Positions 1-8,070 of a stretch of DNA of 48,615 bases are shown here, piece by piece. The notes beneath the pieces were generated by a model. It was not told the origin of the DNA. It did no database searches and saw only the letters and a program-made list of their open reading frames with translations. The DNA comes from Dongia_A sp044226685 (GTDB taxonomy: Bacteria; Pseudomonadota; Alphaproteobacteria; Dongiales; Dongiaceae), in NCBI GenBank assembly GCA_044226685.1, contig JBGAGP010000016.1, positions 1 to 48,615 on the forward strand. Reading direction: 5' to 3'. Positions within the stretch are counted from its first letter, which is position 1; each line of letters begins with the position of its first letter. The translations under genes and the position numbers were made by a program.

Positions 1-630
1 CCCTATGGCGTCTCGTTCCATGTCGGCTCGCAGCAGATGCAGCCGGAGCAGTGGGACGCCGCCATCGCGTCGGCCCGCGGTGTGTTCCGCCAGGTGGCCG
101 AGGCCGGTATCGATCTCAAGATGATCGACCTCGGCGGCGGCTTCCCGGCCAGCTACAACGCACCCGTCTCGGCGATCGACACGTACGGCGACGCCATCAT
201 GACGGCGATGACCAAGCATTTCGGCAATGACTTGCCGCGCATGATCCTGGAGCCCGGCCGCTACATGGTGGGCGACGCCGGCGTGCTGGAGGCGGAGGTC
301 GTGTTGATCTCCAACAAGAGCTATGACGAGGACCGCCGCTGGGTCTATCTCGACATCGGCCGTTTCGGCGGCCTGGCCGAGGTGGAAGGCGAGGGCATCC
401 GCTATCGTATCCGCCCGGTGCGCAAGACCAAGGGCAAGGACGGCCCGGTGGTGCTCGCCGGCCCGACCTGCGATTCCGCCGATATCCTCTACGACAAGGC
501 CAACTACCAGATGCCGCGCGACCTGAAGATCGGGGACCGCGTCCGCATCTTCTCCACCGGCGCCTACACCACGACTTATTCGGCGGTGAACTTCAACGGC
601 TTCGAGCCGCTGAAGGCCTACTATATCTGA
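1..630 (+). CDS. PLP-dependent ornithine/arginine-type decarboxylase, 3' part (5' end outside window)
   Basis: This is the C-terminal 209 residues of a fold-type III PLP decarboxylase; the reading frame is open from base 1, so the start lies upstream. Visible motifs are FHVGSQ, the glycine-rich phosphate-binding GGGFP, EPGRYMV, and GPTCDSADILYD, which carries the cysteine that reaches across the dimer interface in ornithine decarboxylases. The family decarboxylates ornithine, lysine, arginine or diaminopimelate with PLP. The GPTCDSADIL motif fits the eukaryotic-like ornithine/lysine decarboxylase branch used for putrescine or cadaverine synthesis, better than diaminopimelate decarboxylase. 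The exact substrate cannot be fixed from this part. A strong hairpin follows the stop codon. Confidence 0.85.
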   Translation, partial: PYGVSFHVGSQQMQPEQWDAAIASARGVFRQVAEAGIDLKMIDLGGGFPASYNAPVSAIDTYGDAIMTAMTKHFGNDLPRMILEPGRYMVGDAGVLEAEVVLISNKSYDEDRRWVYLDIGRFGGLAEVEGEGIRYRIRPVRKTKGKDGPVVLAGPTCDSADILYDKANYQMPRDLKIGDRVRIFSTGAYTTTYSAVNFNGFEPLKAYYI

Positions 631-640
631 TCGGGATCGC

Positions 641-681
641 GTTCCGCCCGCCCCGGCCGGCAGGCCCGGGGCGGGCGGAAC
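641..681 (+). terminator. Perfect 16-bp hairpin after the decarboxylase gene
   Basis: The arms at 641-656 and 666-681 are perfectly complementary (16 bp, very GC-rich) around a 9-base loop, beginning 10 bases after the decarboxylase stop codon. No T-run follows on the plus strand. It is therefore terminator-like or an mRNA 3'-end stabiliser rather than a canonical intrinsic terminator. Confidence 0.6.
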
Positions 682-847
682 AGTTCAGGGCGTTTCCCTG
701 GCCGCCCGTTGCCCCGGATTCCCTCAATTCTGCGTGCTTTTGCCGCTGCTTGCAGGTTCCGCGGCGAATCCCATATTTCTAGGCTAGACTGGCGTTTGTC
801 GCCGATTGAGCCATGCCGGCCTCGCGGGCACCGCTTCGGAGCGTTTC

Positions 848-1300
848 ATGAAGAAGACCGTTACCTACGTCCTGGTCGCCGATGGCGCCCGGGCGCGCAT
901 TTACGTCAATGAAGGGCCGGGGAAGGGGCTGCATCCGCTGTCTGGCGCCACCCACAAGGCCGATCTGCACCACCATTCGCGCGACGTGAAATCCGACAAG
1001 CCCGGCCGCTCGGTCGATGCCGGCACTGGCCAGCGTTCCTCGATGGAGCCGCACCAGGACTGGCACCGCTTCGAGAAGCATAAGTTCGCCCGCGAGATGG
1101 CCCAGGTGCTGGACGCCGCCGCTGCCGGCAAGGCGTTCGACCGGTTGGTCCTGGTGGCGCCGCCCACCACATTGGGCGACCTCCGCATGGAACTTGGCGA
1201 AGCCACGCTGAAGCTGGTCTCGGGCGAACTGGCCAAGGACCTGACCCGCCACCCGGAGCACGAACTGCCGCAGCACCTGGCCGGGGTTCTGGCGGTCTGA
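848..1300 (+). CDS. Host attachment protein family (150 aa)
   Basis: This small soluble protein resembles the family annotated as host attachment protein (Pfam Host_attach), first linked to Agrobacterium attachment to plant cells. It opens with a hydrophobic strand and VADGARARIYVNE, typical of the family, followed by a His-rich polar middle (HKADLHHHSRD) and a conserved-looking LVLVAPPTTLGDLRMEL segment near residues 98-112. The start at 848 was chosen over an in-frame ATG-like extension at 806 because homologues begin just before this first strand. There is no signal peptide. Despite the name, the molecular function is not established, and distant similarity to release-factor-like folds has been noted for related proteins. 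It appears to be a single-gene unit, convergent with the cupin gene. Confidence 0.75.
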   Translation: MKKTVTYVLVADGARARIYVNEGPGKGLHPLSGATHKADLHHHSRDVKSDKPGRSVDAGTGQRSSMEPHQDWHRFEKHKFAREMAQVLDAAAAGKAFDRLVLVAPPTTLGDLRMELGEATLKLVSGELAKDLTRHPEHELPQHLAGVLAV

Positions 1301-1305
1301 TCGCG

Positions 1306-1851
1306 TCAGAAGCGATAGGGGATCAGTTCCGCCGCGGCCGGCGAATCCCAGGGCAAATCCCACGCATCCGGCTCATCATAGGTGTAGGTGCTGGTCGGCA
1401 TGTTGATGACGATGGCCTCGTCCGTCCCGATGTTCTTCCAGCCGTGATAGAGATTGGGCGGCACCACCACCAGGCCGGGGTTGCGGTCGCTCAAGGTGAA
1501 CTCGTTGACCCAGCCGAAGGTCCTGGACTCCGTGCGGCCATCGTAGACCGCGATCTTCACCAGCCCCTTGGCCACGAACAACCGGTCCGTGCTGAATCGG
1601 TGCAGCCCCCAGGCGCGATGCCGCCCCGGCAGCGTGGTGGTCATGTGCACCTGGACGACCGGCACGTCGAGGATTTCCCAGCCCTGGCGCGCGATCTCGA
1701 TGACATGGCCGTCCTCGTGCGGCACAGGCCGGGTCAGGCGCACCTTGAGCCCGTCGATCGGATCGACGCGCAAGGCGCCGGTCGCGTCGACGGCGGAATG
1801 CTTGGCGACCAGGACGTTGTGTCCCTTGATGCTCGGTGAAACCCCGCTCAT
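1306..1851 (-). CDS. RmlC-like cupin (dTDP-sugar epimerase-related, 181 aa)
   Basis: This cupin-fold protein of the dTDP-4-dehydrorhamnose 3,5-epimerase superfamily has recognisable features in its second half: a VVVPPNLYHGWKNIG segment matching the RmlC pattern PPGFAHGF, and a C-terminal YDEPDAWDLPWDSP matching the RmlC ending (Y.P..E..I.W.DP). The usual N-terminal substrate-recognition sequence is divergent, so it may act on another nucleotide sugar or be a cupin isomerase. Start at 1851: GGAG lies about 6 bases upstream, while the longer ORF to 1899 lacks a ribosome binding site. It stands alone and divergent from the Mla operon, with no other sugar-nucleotide gene in the window. Confidence 0.7.
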   Translation of the reverse strand: MSGVSPSIKGHNVLVAKHSAVDATGALRVDPIDGLKVRLTRPVPHEDGHVIEIARQGWEILDVPVVQVHMTTTLPGRHRAWGLHRFSTDRLFVAKGLVKIAVYDGRTESRTFGWVNEFTLSDRNPGLVVVPPNLYHGWKNIGTDEAIVINMPTSTYTYDEPDAWDLPWDSPAAAELIPYRF

Positions 1852-1906
1852 GCAGACTCCGAAATGGTGATTGGATAATGGCCATGTCGGATGCGCCAAA
1901 TGCGTA

Positions 1907-1936
1907 TTGCGACCTCGGCAAGGTGGACTCTACACT
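1907..1936 (+). promoter_or_regulatory. Candidate sigma70-type promoter for the Mla operon
   Basis: TTGCGA at 1907-1912 and TACACT at 1931-1936 are separated by 18 bases. They sit 34 bases before the permease start codon, in the short divergent intergenic region. The assignment rests on sequence pattern only. Confidence 0.4.
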
Positions 1937-1969
1937 GAAGCGAATTCCTTGGAACGTGAAATTGAACTG

Positions 1970-3106
1970 ATGACCAATCCGGCCGGATGGATCGAGTTGG
2001 CGCCAGGACGTGACGGCGCCCAATTGCGGGCCGGTGGAGCCTGGATCGTCGACCACGCGGCTAAGTTGCATGAGTTGACGGCCGCACTTACGACGCCGCC
2101 CGCTGGTGGCAAGCGCCCAGAGTCTCTCGACCTATCCGAGATCACGCTGCTCGACTCGGCCGGCGCCTGGCTGCTCGCCCGGGCCAGCGGGCAGGGCTCC
2201 GACGGCGCCATTCCCTGGGTCAATCTGGCGCCCGAATTCCAGCCGCTGGCGGAGCGCGTGCTGGCGGCCGGGCCGAAGGTCACGCCCGAACAACCGGCAC
2301 CGCGCGGCTTCCTCGACTGGGTCGCCGATGTCGGGGCGGGCGCCGAAGAGGTCTTCAACGAGACCCTGGACCTGATCGCCTTCTTCGGCGAATTCGTCCT
2401 CGCCCTCGGCCGCGTGATCCTGCATCCGCGGCGCTTCCGCTGGAAGCCGCTGCTGGTCCACATCGAACAGACCGGCATCAACGCGCTGCCCATCGTCGGG
2501 CTGATCTCGTTTCTGGTCGGCGTGGTCCTCGCCTACCAGGGCGCCGACCAGCTGCGCCGCTTCGGCGCGCAGATCTTCACCGTCAACATGGTCGGCGTCT
2601 CGGTGCTGCGCGAGATGGGCATCCTGCTCACCGCCATCGTCGTCGCCGGCCGGTCCGGTTCCGCCTTCACCGCCCAGATCGGCACCATGCAGGTGAGCGA
2701 GGAGGTCGACGCATTGCGCACCATGGGCCTCGACCCGATGGAGGTGCTGGCGATCCCGCGCGTCGCGGCACTGGTGATCTCGCTGCCGCTGCTGACCTTC
2801 TTCGCCGACCTCATGGGCCTGCTCGGCGGTGGGTTGATGTGCGTGCTGCTGGTCGACATCAGCTTTGGCCAGTATCTGGGCCTCTTGAACAATGCCATCA
2901 CCGTCACGCAGTTCTGGGTCGGCTTGGTGAAGGCGCCGGTCTTCGCCATCCTGATCGCCCTGGTCGGCTGCTTCGAGGGCCTGCGCGTCTCCGGCAGCGC
3001 CGAGAGCGTGGGCCAGATGACCACGCGCGCGGTGGTCGAAGGGATCTTCCTTGTCATCATCTTCGACGCGCTGTTCTCCGTGCTCTTCTCCATCCTGAGC
3101 ATCTGA
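1970..3106 (+). CDS. mlaE: MlaE-family ABC permease with N-terminal STAS domain (378 aa)
   Basis: This is the inner-membrane permease of an MCE-type lipid transporter. Residues 1 to about 105 form a STAS/MlaB-like domain (LDLSEITLLDSAGAWLLARA), which in E. coli is the separate protein MlaB. The rest is a MlaE domain with several hydrophobic helices and the family signature region VVAGRSGSAFTAQIGTMQVSEEVDALRTMG, here cited by its core GRSGSAFTAQIGTMQ. The fused architecture is common in alphaproteobacteria. The ATG at 1970 gives a protein beginning MTNPAGW; an upstream in-frame extension to 1871 has no family support. The ATPase gene starts 1 base after the stop codon, so the two are translationally linked. 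Likely role: phospholipid transport between inner and outer membrane. Confidence 0.92.
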   Translation: MTNPAGWIELAPGRDGAQLRAGGAWIVDHAAKLHELTAALTTPPAGGKRPESLDLSEITLLDSAGAWLLARASGQGSDGAIPWVNLAPEFQPLAERVLAAGPKVTPEQPAPRGFLDWVADVGAGAEEVFNETLDLIAFFGEFVLALGRVILHPRRFRWKPLLVHIEQTGINALPIVGLISFLVGVVLAYQGADQLRRFGAQIFTVNMVGVSVLREMGILLTAIVVAGRSGSAFTAQIGTMQVSEEVDALRTMGLDPMEVLAIPRVAALVISLPLLTFFADLMGLLGGGLMCVLLVDISFGQYLGLLNNAITVTQFWVGLVKAPVFAILIALVGCFEGLRVSGSAESVGQMTTRAVVEGIFLVIIFDALFSVLFSILSI

Positions 3107-3107
3107 C

Positions 3108-3881
3108 ATGGCCGAACGCTCCGCCAACGTCATCGAGATCCGCGGGCTGGTGAACCGCTTCGGCGCGCAGGTGCTGCATGACGGGCTCGACCTCGACGTC
3201 CGCCGCGGCGAGGTGCTGGGCGTGGTCGGCGGCTCGGGCACCGGCAAGTCGGTGCTGCTGCGCACCATCATCGGCCTCAACCGGCCGGCCGGCGGCGACA
3301 TCAACGTGCTCGGCCAGCTGACGCGGACGCTGGACGAGGAATCCTGGCGCAAATTGCAGACCCGCTGGGGCGTGCTGTTCCAGAACGGCGCGCTGTTCTC
3401 CTCGCTCACCGTGTCGGAGAACATCCAGGCCCCGATGCGCGAGCGCGGCGACCTGCCGCCGGAGCTGATGGAGGAACTGGCCGGGTTGAAGATCAAGCTG
3501 GTCGGCCTCCCGGTCGAGGCGGGCGGCAAGTACCCCTCCCAGCTCTCCGGCGGCATGAAAAAGCGCGCCGGCCTGGCGCGCGCCCTGGCCCTCGATCCGG
3601 AAATCCTGTTCCTGGACGAGCCCACCGCCGGGCTCGATCCGATCGGCGCCGCTGATTTCGATCAGTTGATCCGCAGCCTGCAGCAGAGCCTGGGCCTGAC
3701 CGTGGTCATGATCACCCACGATCTGGACTCGCTGGTCACGATTTGCGACCGGATCGCCGTCCTGGTAGACAAGAAGGTGAAGGTCGGAACGCTGGACGAG
3801 CTGATGCGCGACACCCACCCCTGGATCCAGAGCTATTTCCACGGTCCGCGCGCGCGGGCCGCCGGCATTGGCGCGGCCTGA
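3108..3881 (+). CDS. mlaF: MlaF-family ABC transporter ATPase (257 aa)
   Basis: This is the cytoplasmic ATPase of the MCE lipid transporter. It has Walker A GGSGTGKS (residues 41-48), Q-loop FQNGALF (91-97), signature LSGGMKKRAGLARAL (146-160), Walker B ILFLDEPTAGLDP (166-178) and the switch histidine in MITHD (H204). The GGMKKRAGLARA variant of the signature is typical of MlaF rather than of amino-acid or drug transporters. It is the second gene of the operon and lies 15 bases before the MCE gene. It pairs with the MlaE-type permease to drive lipid movement through the MCE protein. Confidence 0.95.
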   Translation: MAERSANVIEIRGLVNRFGAQVLHDGLDLDVRRGEVLGVVGGSGTGKSVLLRTIIGLNRPAGGDINVLGQLTRTLDEESWRKLQTRWGVLFQNGALFSSLTVSENIQAPMRERGDLPPELMEELAGLKIKLVGLPVEAGGKYPSQLSGGMKKRAGLARALALDPEILFLDEPTAGLDPIGAADFDQLIRSLQQSLGLTVVMITHDLDSLVTICDRIAVLVDKKVKVGTLDELMRDTHPWIQSYFHGPRARAAGIGAA

Positions 3882-3896
3882 CCGGGACGCCGCCGC

Positions 3897-4835
3897 ATGG
3901 AAACCCGCGCCAAGCACATCGCCGTCGGCAGCTTCGTCCTGCTTTTCGTGCTGGGCATCGCCTTTTTCGTCTTCTGGCTCGCCCGCTTCGAGGGCGAGGT
4001 GCGCTACGACCACTACTACGCGCGCTTCTCCGGCTCGGTCGCCCAGTTGCGTATCGACAGCACGGTGCTGCTCGGCGGCATTCCGGTCGGCCGCGTCACC
4101 GATGTCGGCATCGACCTGGAGAATTCGGAGCTCGCGCGCGTCGACATCGAGGTGCGGGGCGGTACGCCGATCCGCGCCGATTCCAAGGCGACCATCGAAA
4201 TTCAAGGGTTGGCCGGCGGCGTCACCGTCCAGATCAGCCGGGGCAGCCGCAATGCCGAGTTGTTGCCGCCCGACAGCGAAATCACCGCCGGCCCGTCGGC
4301 GCTGGAACAGATCGTGCGCCAGGTGCCCGACCTGCTGACCCAGGTCGAGGAGATCACGCGGCGCCTGAACGACCTGCTCAGCGACAAGAACCGCCAGGCC
4401 TTCAGCAACGCCATCGCCAATTTCGAGACCATCACCAACCAGCTGGCCGGGCAGGCCACCTCGGCCGAGGGGGTGATGGACACCGCCCATGGCGCGATCG
4501 AGCAGCTCAACAAGGCCGCGGCCGAATTCACCCTGCTGGCAACCGATCTGCGCGGCGCGGTCGGCGACGTGCGCGGTGACGCCACCAAGGCGGCGAAGAA
4601 TTTCGCCGCCATGGCCGAGAGCTTCACCAAGACCTCGCAGCAGCTTTCCGCGGTCATCGACGACAACCGCGAGCCGCTGAAGCAGTTCTCCTCCACCGCG
4701 CTCTACGAGACCGCCGAGCTGGTGAGCGAGCTGCGCCGCCTGGTCGCCTCGATGACCCGGATATCGCACCAGCTGGAGAAGGACCCGGCGCGCTTCTTCC
4801 TCAACGACCGCAACACCGGAGTGCCGACCCCATGA
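3897..4835 (+). CDS. mlaD: MlaD-family MCE protein (312 aa)
   Basis: This membrane-anchored periplasmic substrate-binding component of the Mla/MCE lipid transporter has one N-terminal transmembrane helix (about residues 10-29, rich in V, L and F). An MCE domain follows at about residues 38-118 (LGGIPVGRVTDVGID, IEIQGLAGGVTVQI). The long C-terminal part (about 130-300) is predicted helical, with regular A/L/T spacing (IANFETITNQLAGQA), as in MCE proteins that form hexameric rings or tunnels. E. coli MlaD is shorter (183 aa), so the helical tail resembles longer MCE proteins such as those of LinM-type systems. The final 4 bases overlap the lipoprotein start (ATGA). Confidence 0.9.
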   Translation: METRAKHIAVGSFVLLFVLGIAFFVFWLARFEGEVRYDHYYARFSGSVAQLRIDSTVLLGGIPVGRVTDVGIDLENSELARVDIEVRGGTPIRADSKATIEIQGLAGGVTVQISRGSRNAELLPPDSEITAGPSALEQIVRQVPDLLTQVEEITRRLNDLLSDKNRQAFSNAIANFETITNQLAGQATSAEGVMDTAHGAIEQLNKAAAEFTLLATDLRGAVGDVRGDATKAAKNFAAMAESFTKTSQQLSAVIDDNREPLKQFSSTALYETAELVSELRRLVASMTRISHQLEKDPARFFLNDRNTGVPTP

Positions 4836-5440
4836 TCGCGCGCCGCGACCTCGTCCTGATGCTCGGCGCGGGGGCGGCGCTCGCCGGCTGCGGCGGCCTG
4901 CTGCCGCAGGTGAACGAGCCGGTGCCCCTCTACACCTTGTCGGCGGTCACCGAGTTCGGCCAATCCCTGCCGAAGGTCCACTGGCAGCTGGTGGTCGGCA
5001 CGCCGGTGGCTTCCGCCGATCTCGACACCACGCGCATCGCGCTCACCCGGTCGCCGGGCGTAGTGGAATATTTCGCCAAGGGTGCCTGGGCCGACAATGC
5101 TCCGGTATTGCTGCAGACCAAGCTGATCGAGAGTTTCGAGGCATCGGGCAGTATCGTCGCCATCGGCCGCGATGCGTCCGGCCTCAAGCCCGACTATGTC
5201 CTGCAATCGGAGCTGCGCGATTTCCAGGCGGAGTTCGACGGCGAGCAGCCGACCGCGCATCTGCGCCTGGCGGCCAAGCTGGTACGGATGCCGGACCGCC
5301 GCATCATCGCCACCGTCACCATCGACCAGCGCGTGCCGGCCGCCGGCGGCTCGCTGGCGCAGATCGTCGATGCCTTCGACCGCGCCGCCGGCGAGGCCTT
5401 TCAGGAAGTCGTGGTCAAGGTCCTGACCGCGCAGCCATAG
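4832..5440 (+). CDS. ABC-type transport auxiliary lipoprotein of the MCE system (202 aa)
   Basis: This predicted lipoprotein has a signal peptide at residues 1-19 with lipobox ALAGC (acylated Cys20). The mature part matches the ABC_trans_aux family (PqiC/YmbA/LinL-like): a VPLYTLSA opening, a middle IALTRSPGVVEYFAKGAWADNAP and a C-terminal helix before the stop. Such lipoproteins sit at the outer membrane or in the periplasm and connect MCE complexes with the outer membrane. Its start overlaps the end of mlaD by 4 bases, making it the fourth gene of the operon. MlaA and MlaC homologues are not in the window, so this is closer to LinKLMN/Pqi-like layouts than to E. coli Mla. Confidence 0.88.
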   Translation: MIARRDLVLMLGAGAALAGCGGLLPQVNEPVPLYTLSAVTEFGQSLPKVHWQLVVGTPVASADLDTTRIALTRSPGVVEYFAKGAWADNAPVLLQTKLIESFEASGSIVAIGRDASGLKPDYVLQSELRDFQAEFDGEQPTAHLRLAAKLVRMPDRRIIATVTIDQRVPAAGGSLAQIVDAFDRAAGEAFQEVVVKVLTAQP

Positions 5441-5448
5441 GACACATC

Positions 5449-6792
5449 ATGCTGCTGGAGCCGAAGAAGAGCGCCCTGTTCGAGCGCGACCTGCAATTCC
5501 CGCTGCCTGTCATCGTCAAGGGCGAGGGCGCCTATCTGATCGACGATGCCGGCAAGCGCTACCTGGATGCCTCCGGCGGTCCGGCGGTGTCCTGCCTCGG
5601 CCACTCGCATCCTCGGGTGATCGAGGCGATCAAGCGCCAGCTCGACCAGGTCTCCTATGCCTATTCGCTGTTCTTCACCACGCCGGTGATCGAGGAACTG
5701 GCCGACACGCTGGTGCGCCAGGCGCCGGCCGGCCTCACCAAGGCGTTCTTCGTCGGCAGCGGCTCGGAAGCGGTCGAGGCGGCGATGAAGCTTGCCCGCC
5801 AGTATTTCCTCGAGATCGGGCAGCCGAAGCGCCGCCTGTTCATCGCCCGCGAACGCTCCTATCACGGCAACACGCTCGGTGCCCTGGCGCTGGGCGGCGA
5901 CGCCAACCGCCGCGCGCCCTATGACCCGCTGCTGCTGCCGGTCACCCACATCGGTCCGTGCTACGAATATCGTGGCCGCCGCGCCGACGAGAGCGCCGAG
6001 CAATACGGCCTTCGCGTCGCCGACGAGCTGGAGACGGCGATCCAGAAACTGGGCGCCGAGAACGTCGCCGCCTTCTTCTGCGAGACCGTGGTCGGCGCCT
6101 CGCTCGGTTGCGCCGCGCCGGTGCCCGGCTACCTCAAGCGCCTGCGCGAAATCTGCGACCGCCACGGCGTGCTGCTGGTCTTCGACGAGGTCATGTGCGG
6201 CATGGGTCGCACCGGCCACATGTACGCCTGCGCCGAGGACGGCGTGACGCCGGACATCCTGACCATGGCCAAGGGGCTGGGGGGAGGCTACCAGCCGATC
6301 GGCGGGCTGCTGATCGCCCAGCGCGTCTTCGACGCCATCGCCGACGGCTCCGGGGCCCTCAAGCACGGCCAGACCTATGCCGGCCATACGCTGGCCTGCG
6401 CCGCCGCCCTGGGCGTCCAGCAGGCCATCGCCGAGGAGGGGTTGCTGGAGCGGGTGCGCAGCCTCGGCGGCCTGCTGTTCCGCCGCCTCGGCGAGCGGTT
6501 CGGCCAGCACCCCAATGTCGGCGACATCCGCGGCCGGGGCCTGTTCATCGGCCTGGAACTGGTGGCCGACCGGGAGACCAAGGCGCCCCTCGACCCCCAG
6601 CGCAAGACCTGGCAGCGGGTCCGCCGTGCCGGCTTCGAGGAGGGCGTCGTCTGCTACCCCTCCGGGGGGTGTATCGACGGGGTGCGGGGCGACCATGTGG
6701 TGCTGGCGCCGCCCTTCATCCTTGCGGAGGCCCAGGTCGATGAAATCGTCGATAAATTGGCGAAATCCATCGATCGGGCGGTAAAGGGCTGA
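5449..6792 (+). CDS. Class III PLP-dependent aminotransferase (447 aa)
   Basis: This fold-type I omega-aminotransferase has FVGSGSEAVEAAMKLAR (residues 101-117, phosphate-binding and cofactor region), SYHGNTLGAL (137-146), LLVFDEVMCGMGRTG (242-256, with Asp246 contacting the PLP ring nitrogen) and TMAKGLGGGYQP (Lys275 forming the Schiff base). Length and motifs fit the group annotated as aspartate aminotransferase family, which uses amino donors such as beta-alanine, GABA or putrescine with pyruvate or 2-oxoglutarate. The substrate cannot be told from sequence. It starts 8 bases after the lipoprotein stop, so it may share the Mla transcript, although no functional link is apparent. Confidence 0.9.
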   Translation: MLLEPKKSALFERDLQFPLPVIVKGEGAYLIDDAGKRYLDASGGPAVSCLGHSHPRVIEAIKRQLDQVSYAYSLFFTTPVIEELADTLVRQAPAGLTKAFFVGSGSEAVEAAMKLARQYFLEIGQPKRRLFIARERSYHGNTLGALALGGDANRRAPYDPLLLPVTHIGPCYEYRGRRADESAEQYGLRVADELETAIQKLGAENVAAFFCETVVGASLGCAAPVPGYLKRLREICDRHGVLLVFDEVMCGMGRTGHMYACAEDGVTPDILTMAKGLGGGYQPIGGLLIAQRVFDAIADGSGALKHGQTYAGHTLACAAALGVQQAIAEEGLLERVRSLGGLLFRRLGERFGQHPNVGDIRGRGLFIGLELVADRETKAPLDPQRKTWQRVRRAGFEEGVVCYPSGGCIDGVRGDHVVLAPPFILAEAQVDEIVDKLAKSIDRAVKG

Positions 6793-6884
6793 GGGCGTCA
6801 GGTAGGGGTTTGTTAACCCGTATTTGTTTGACTCGCTAGACGGCGGATAGCGCGAGGCGAATCCGCCAGATAGTGGAGTTTCCC

Positions 6885-7991
6885 ATGGCCCAGATGCTGA
6901 CCGAAGCGGATGTCAAACGGCTGATCGCCGATCCCAGCGGGGAGACGCGCGCCGAGACCGCCGCAAAGGTCGCCAGCGCCTTCGAGACCGGCGGCCTGTC
7001 CGCGGCGGAACGCGGCCTGGCGGAACAGATCTTCCGCGTCCTCGCGCGCGATGCCGAGGTGAAGGTGCGCGCCGCGCTCTCCAGCCACCTCAAGGCCAGC
7101 GACCAGCTGCCCCACGACGTCGCCATGCAGATGGCCAAGGACGTCGAGCAGGTTTCGCTGCCGGTGCTCGAATTCTCCAAGGTGCTCAGCGACGAGGACC
7201 TGGTGGCCATCGTGCGCTCGGCCGGCGTCGAGAAGCAGACCGCCGTCGCCAACCGCGCCACCGTCTCCGGCGTGGTCGCAAATGCGCTGATCGACCACGG
7301 CAAGGCGCCGACCGTCGTTGCCGCACTGGCCGCCAACAAGGGCGCCGAGCTGGGCGAGAAGGAAGTCAACAAGATCCTGGAGCGCCACGGCGAGCATGTC
7401 GCCGTCACCAATTCGCTGGCCGCGCGGCCGAACCTGCCGCTGGCGGTCTCCGAGCGTCTGGTGACGATGGTCTCGCAGAGCCTGCAGGAATACCTGGTCA
7501 AGAAGCACGACCTCTCCGACGAGATGGCGACCGACCTGGTGCTGCAGGCGCGCGAGCGCGCCACCATCAGCCTGCTGCCCGCCGGCGCCGAAACCACCGA
7601 CGTCGTCCAGTTCGCGAAGCAACTGGCTCGCCACGGCCGCCTGACGCCGTCGCTGGTGTTGCGCGCACTTTGTTCGGGCGATATCGCTTTCTTCGAGGCT
7701 GCGCTGGCGACGCTGTCCGGCGTGACGGTGGTCAACGCCCGCCAGCTGATCCACGATCCGGGACCGCTCGGCCTGCAGTCGATCTACCAGTATGCGCATC
7801 TGCCGGTCGATCTGTTCCCGGTGTTCCGGGCGGCGTTCGACGTGGCGCGCGAGATGGACTATGACGGCGGCGATCGCGACCGCCAGCGTTTCAACGCCAA
7901 GCTGATCGAACGGGTGCTGACCCGCCTGGAGCAGCTCGACCACGCCAATCTCACCTATCTGATGAATCGCCTGCAGAAGCTGGCGGCGTAG
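6885..7991 (+). CDS. DUF2336 domain protein (368 aa)
   Basis: This cytoplasmic alpha-helical protein of the DUF2336 family is found mainly in alphaproteobacteria and its function is unknown. Repeated helical segments of about 30-40 residues run through the protein (VASAFETGGLSAAERGLAEQ, AALSSHLKASDQLPHDVA, LAARPNLPLAVSERLV), and the layout resembles HEAT-like alpha-solenoids. The start is ATG 6885, preceded by GTGGAG with a 6-base spacing; the GTG at 6873 would place the ribosome binding site inside the gene. It lies about 90 bases after the aminotransferase and is convergent with the ABC membrane-domain gene. No enzymatic motif was seen. Confidence 0.8.
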   Translation: MAQMLTEADVKRLIADPSGETRAETAAKVASAFETGGLSAAERGLAEQIFRVLARDAEVKVRAALSSHLKASDQLPHDVAMQMAKDVEQVSLPVLEFSKVLSDEDLVAIVRSAGVEKQTAVANRATVSGVVANALIDHGKAPTVVAALAANKGAELGEKEVNKILERHGEHVAVTNSLAARPNLPLAVSERLVTMVSQSLQEYLVKKHDLSDEMATDLVLQARERATISLLPAGAETTDVVQFAKQLARHGRLTPSLVLRALCSGDIAFFEAALATLSGVTVVNARQLIHDPGPLGLQSIYQYAHLPVDLFPVFRAAFDVAREMDYDGGDRDRQRFNAKLIERVLTRLEQLDHANLTYLMNRLQKLAA

Positions 7992-7998
7992 AGCCCCA

Positions 7999-8070
7999 GC
8001 TTTCACCGCCACCGGCGGCTCAGTCTTTAGCCGCCTACGGCGCCGTTAGGCTTTCACCGCCTCCGGCGGC
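7999..8070. repeat. Imperfect 21-bp direct repeat spanning a stop codon
   Basis: GCTTTCACCGCCACCGGCGG... at 7999-8019 recurs with one mismatch at 8050-8070, a period of 51 bases. The second copy encodes the C-terminal residues of the minus-strand ABC membrane-domain protein. The segment lies between two convergent genes and also contains short hairpins that could terminate either transcript. Confidence 0.6.

Noticed and set aside
2132..3625. Long minus-strand ORF opposite the Mla genes (497 aa)
   Set aside because: It is a shadow: rich in Arg, Asp and Gln with no fold or motif, lying antisense to clear MlaE and MlaF genes. GC-rich DNA gives many such open frames.
3057..4769. 570-aa minus-strand ORF opposite mlaF and mlaD
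   Set aside because: It has a composition typical of antisense frames (His, Asp, Gln and Gly rich), no start signal, and it overlaps two motif-bearing genes.
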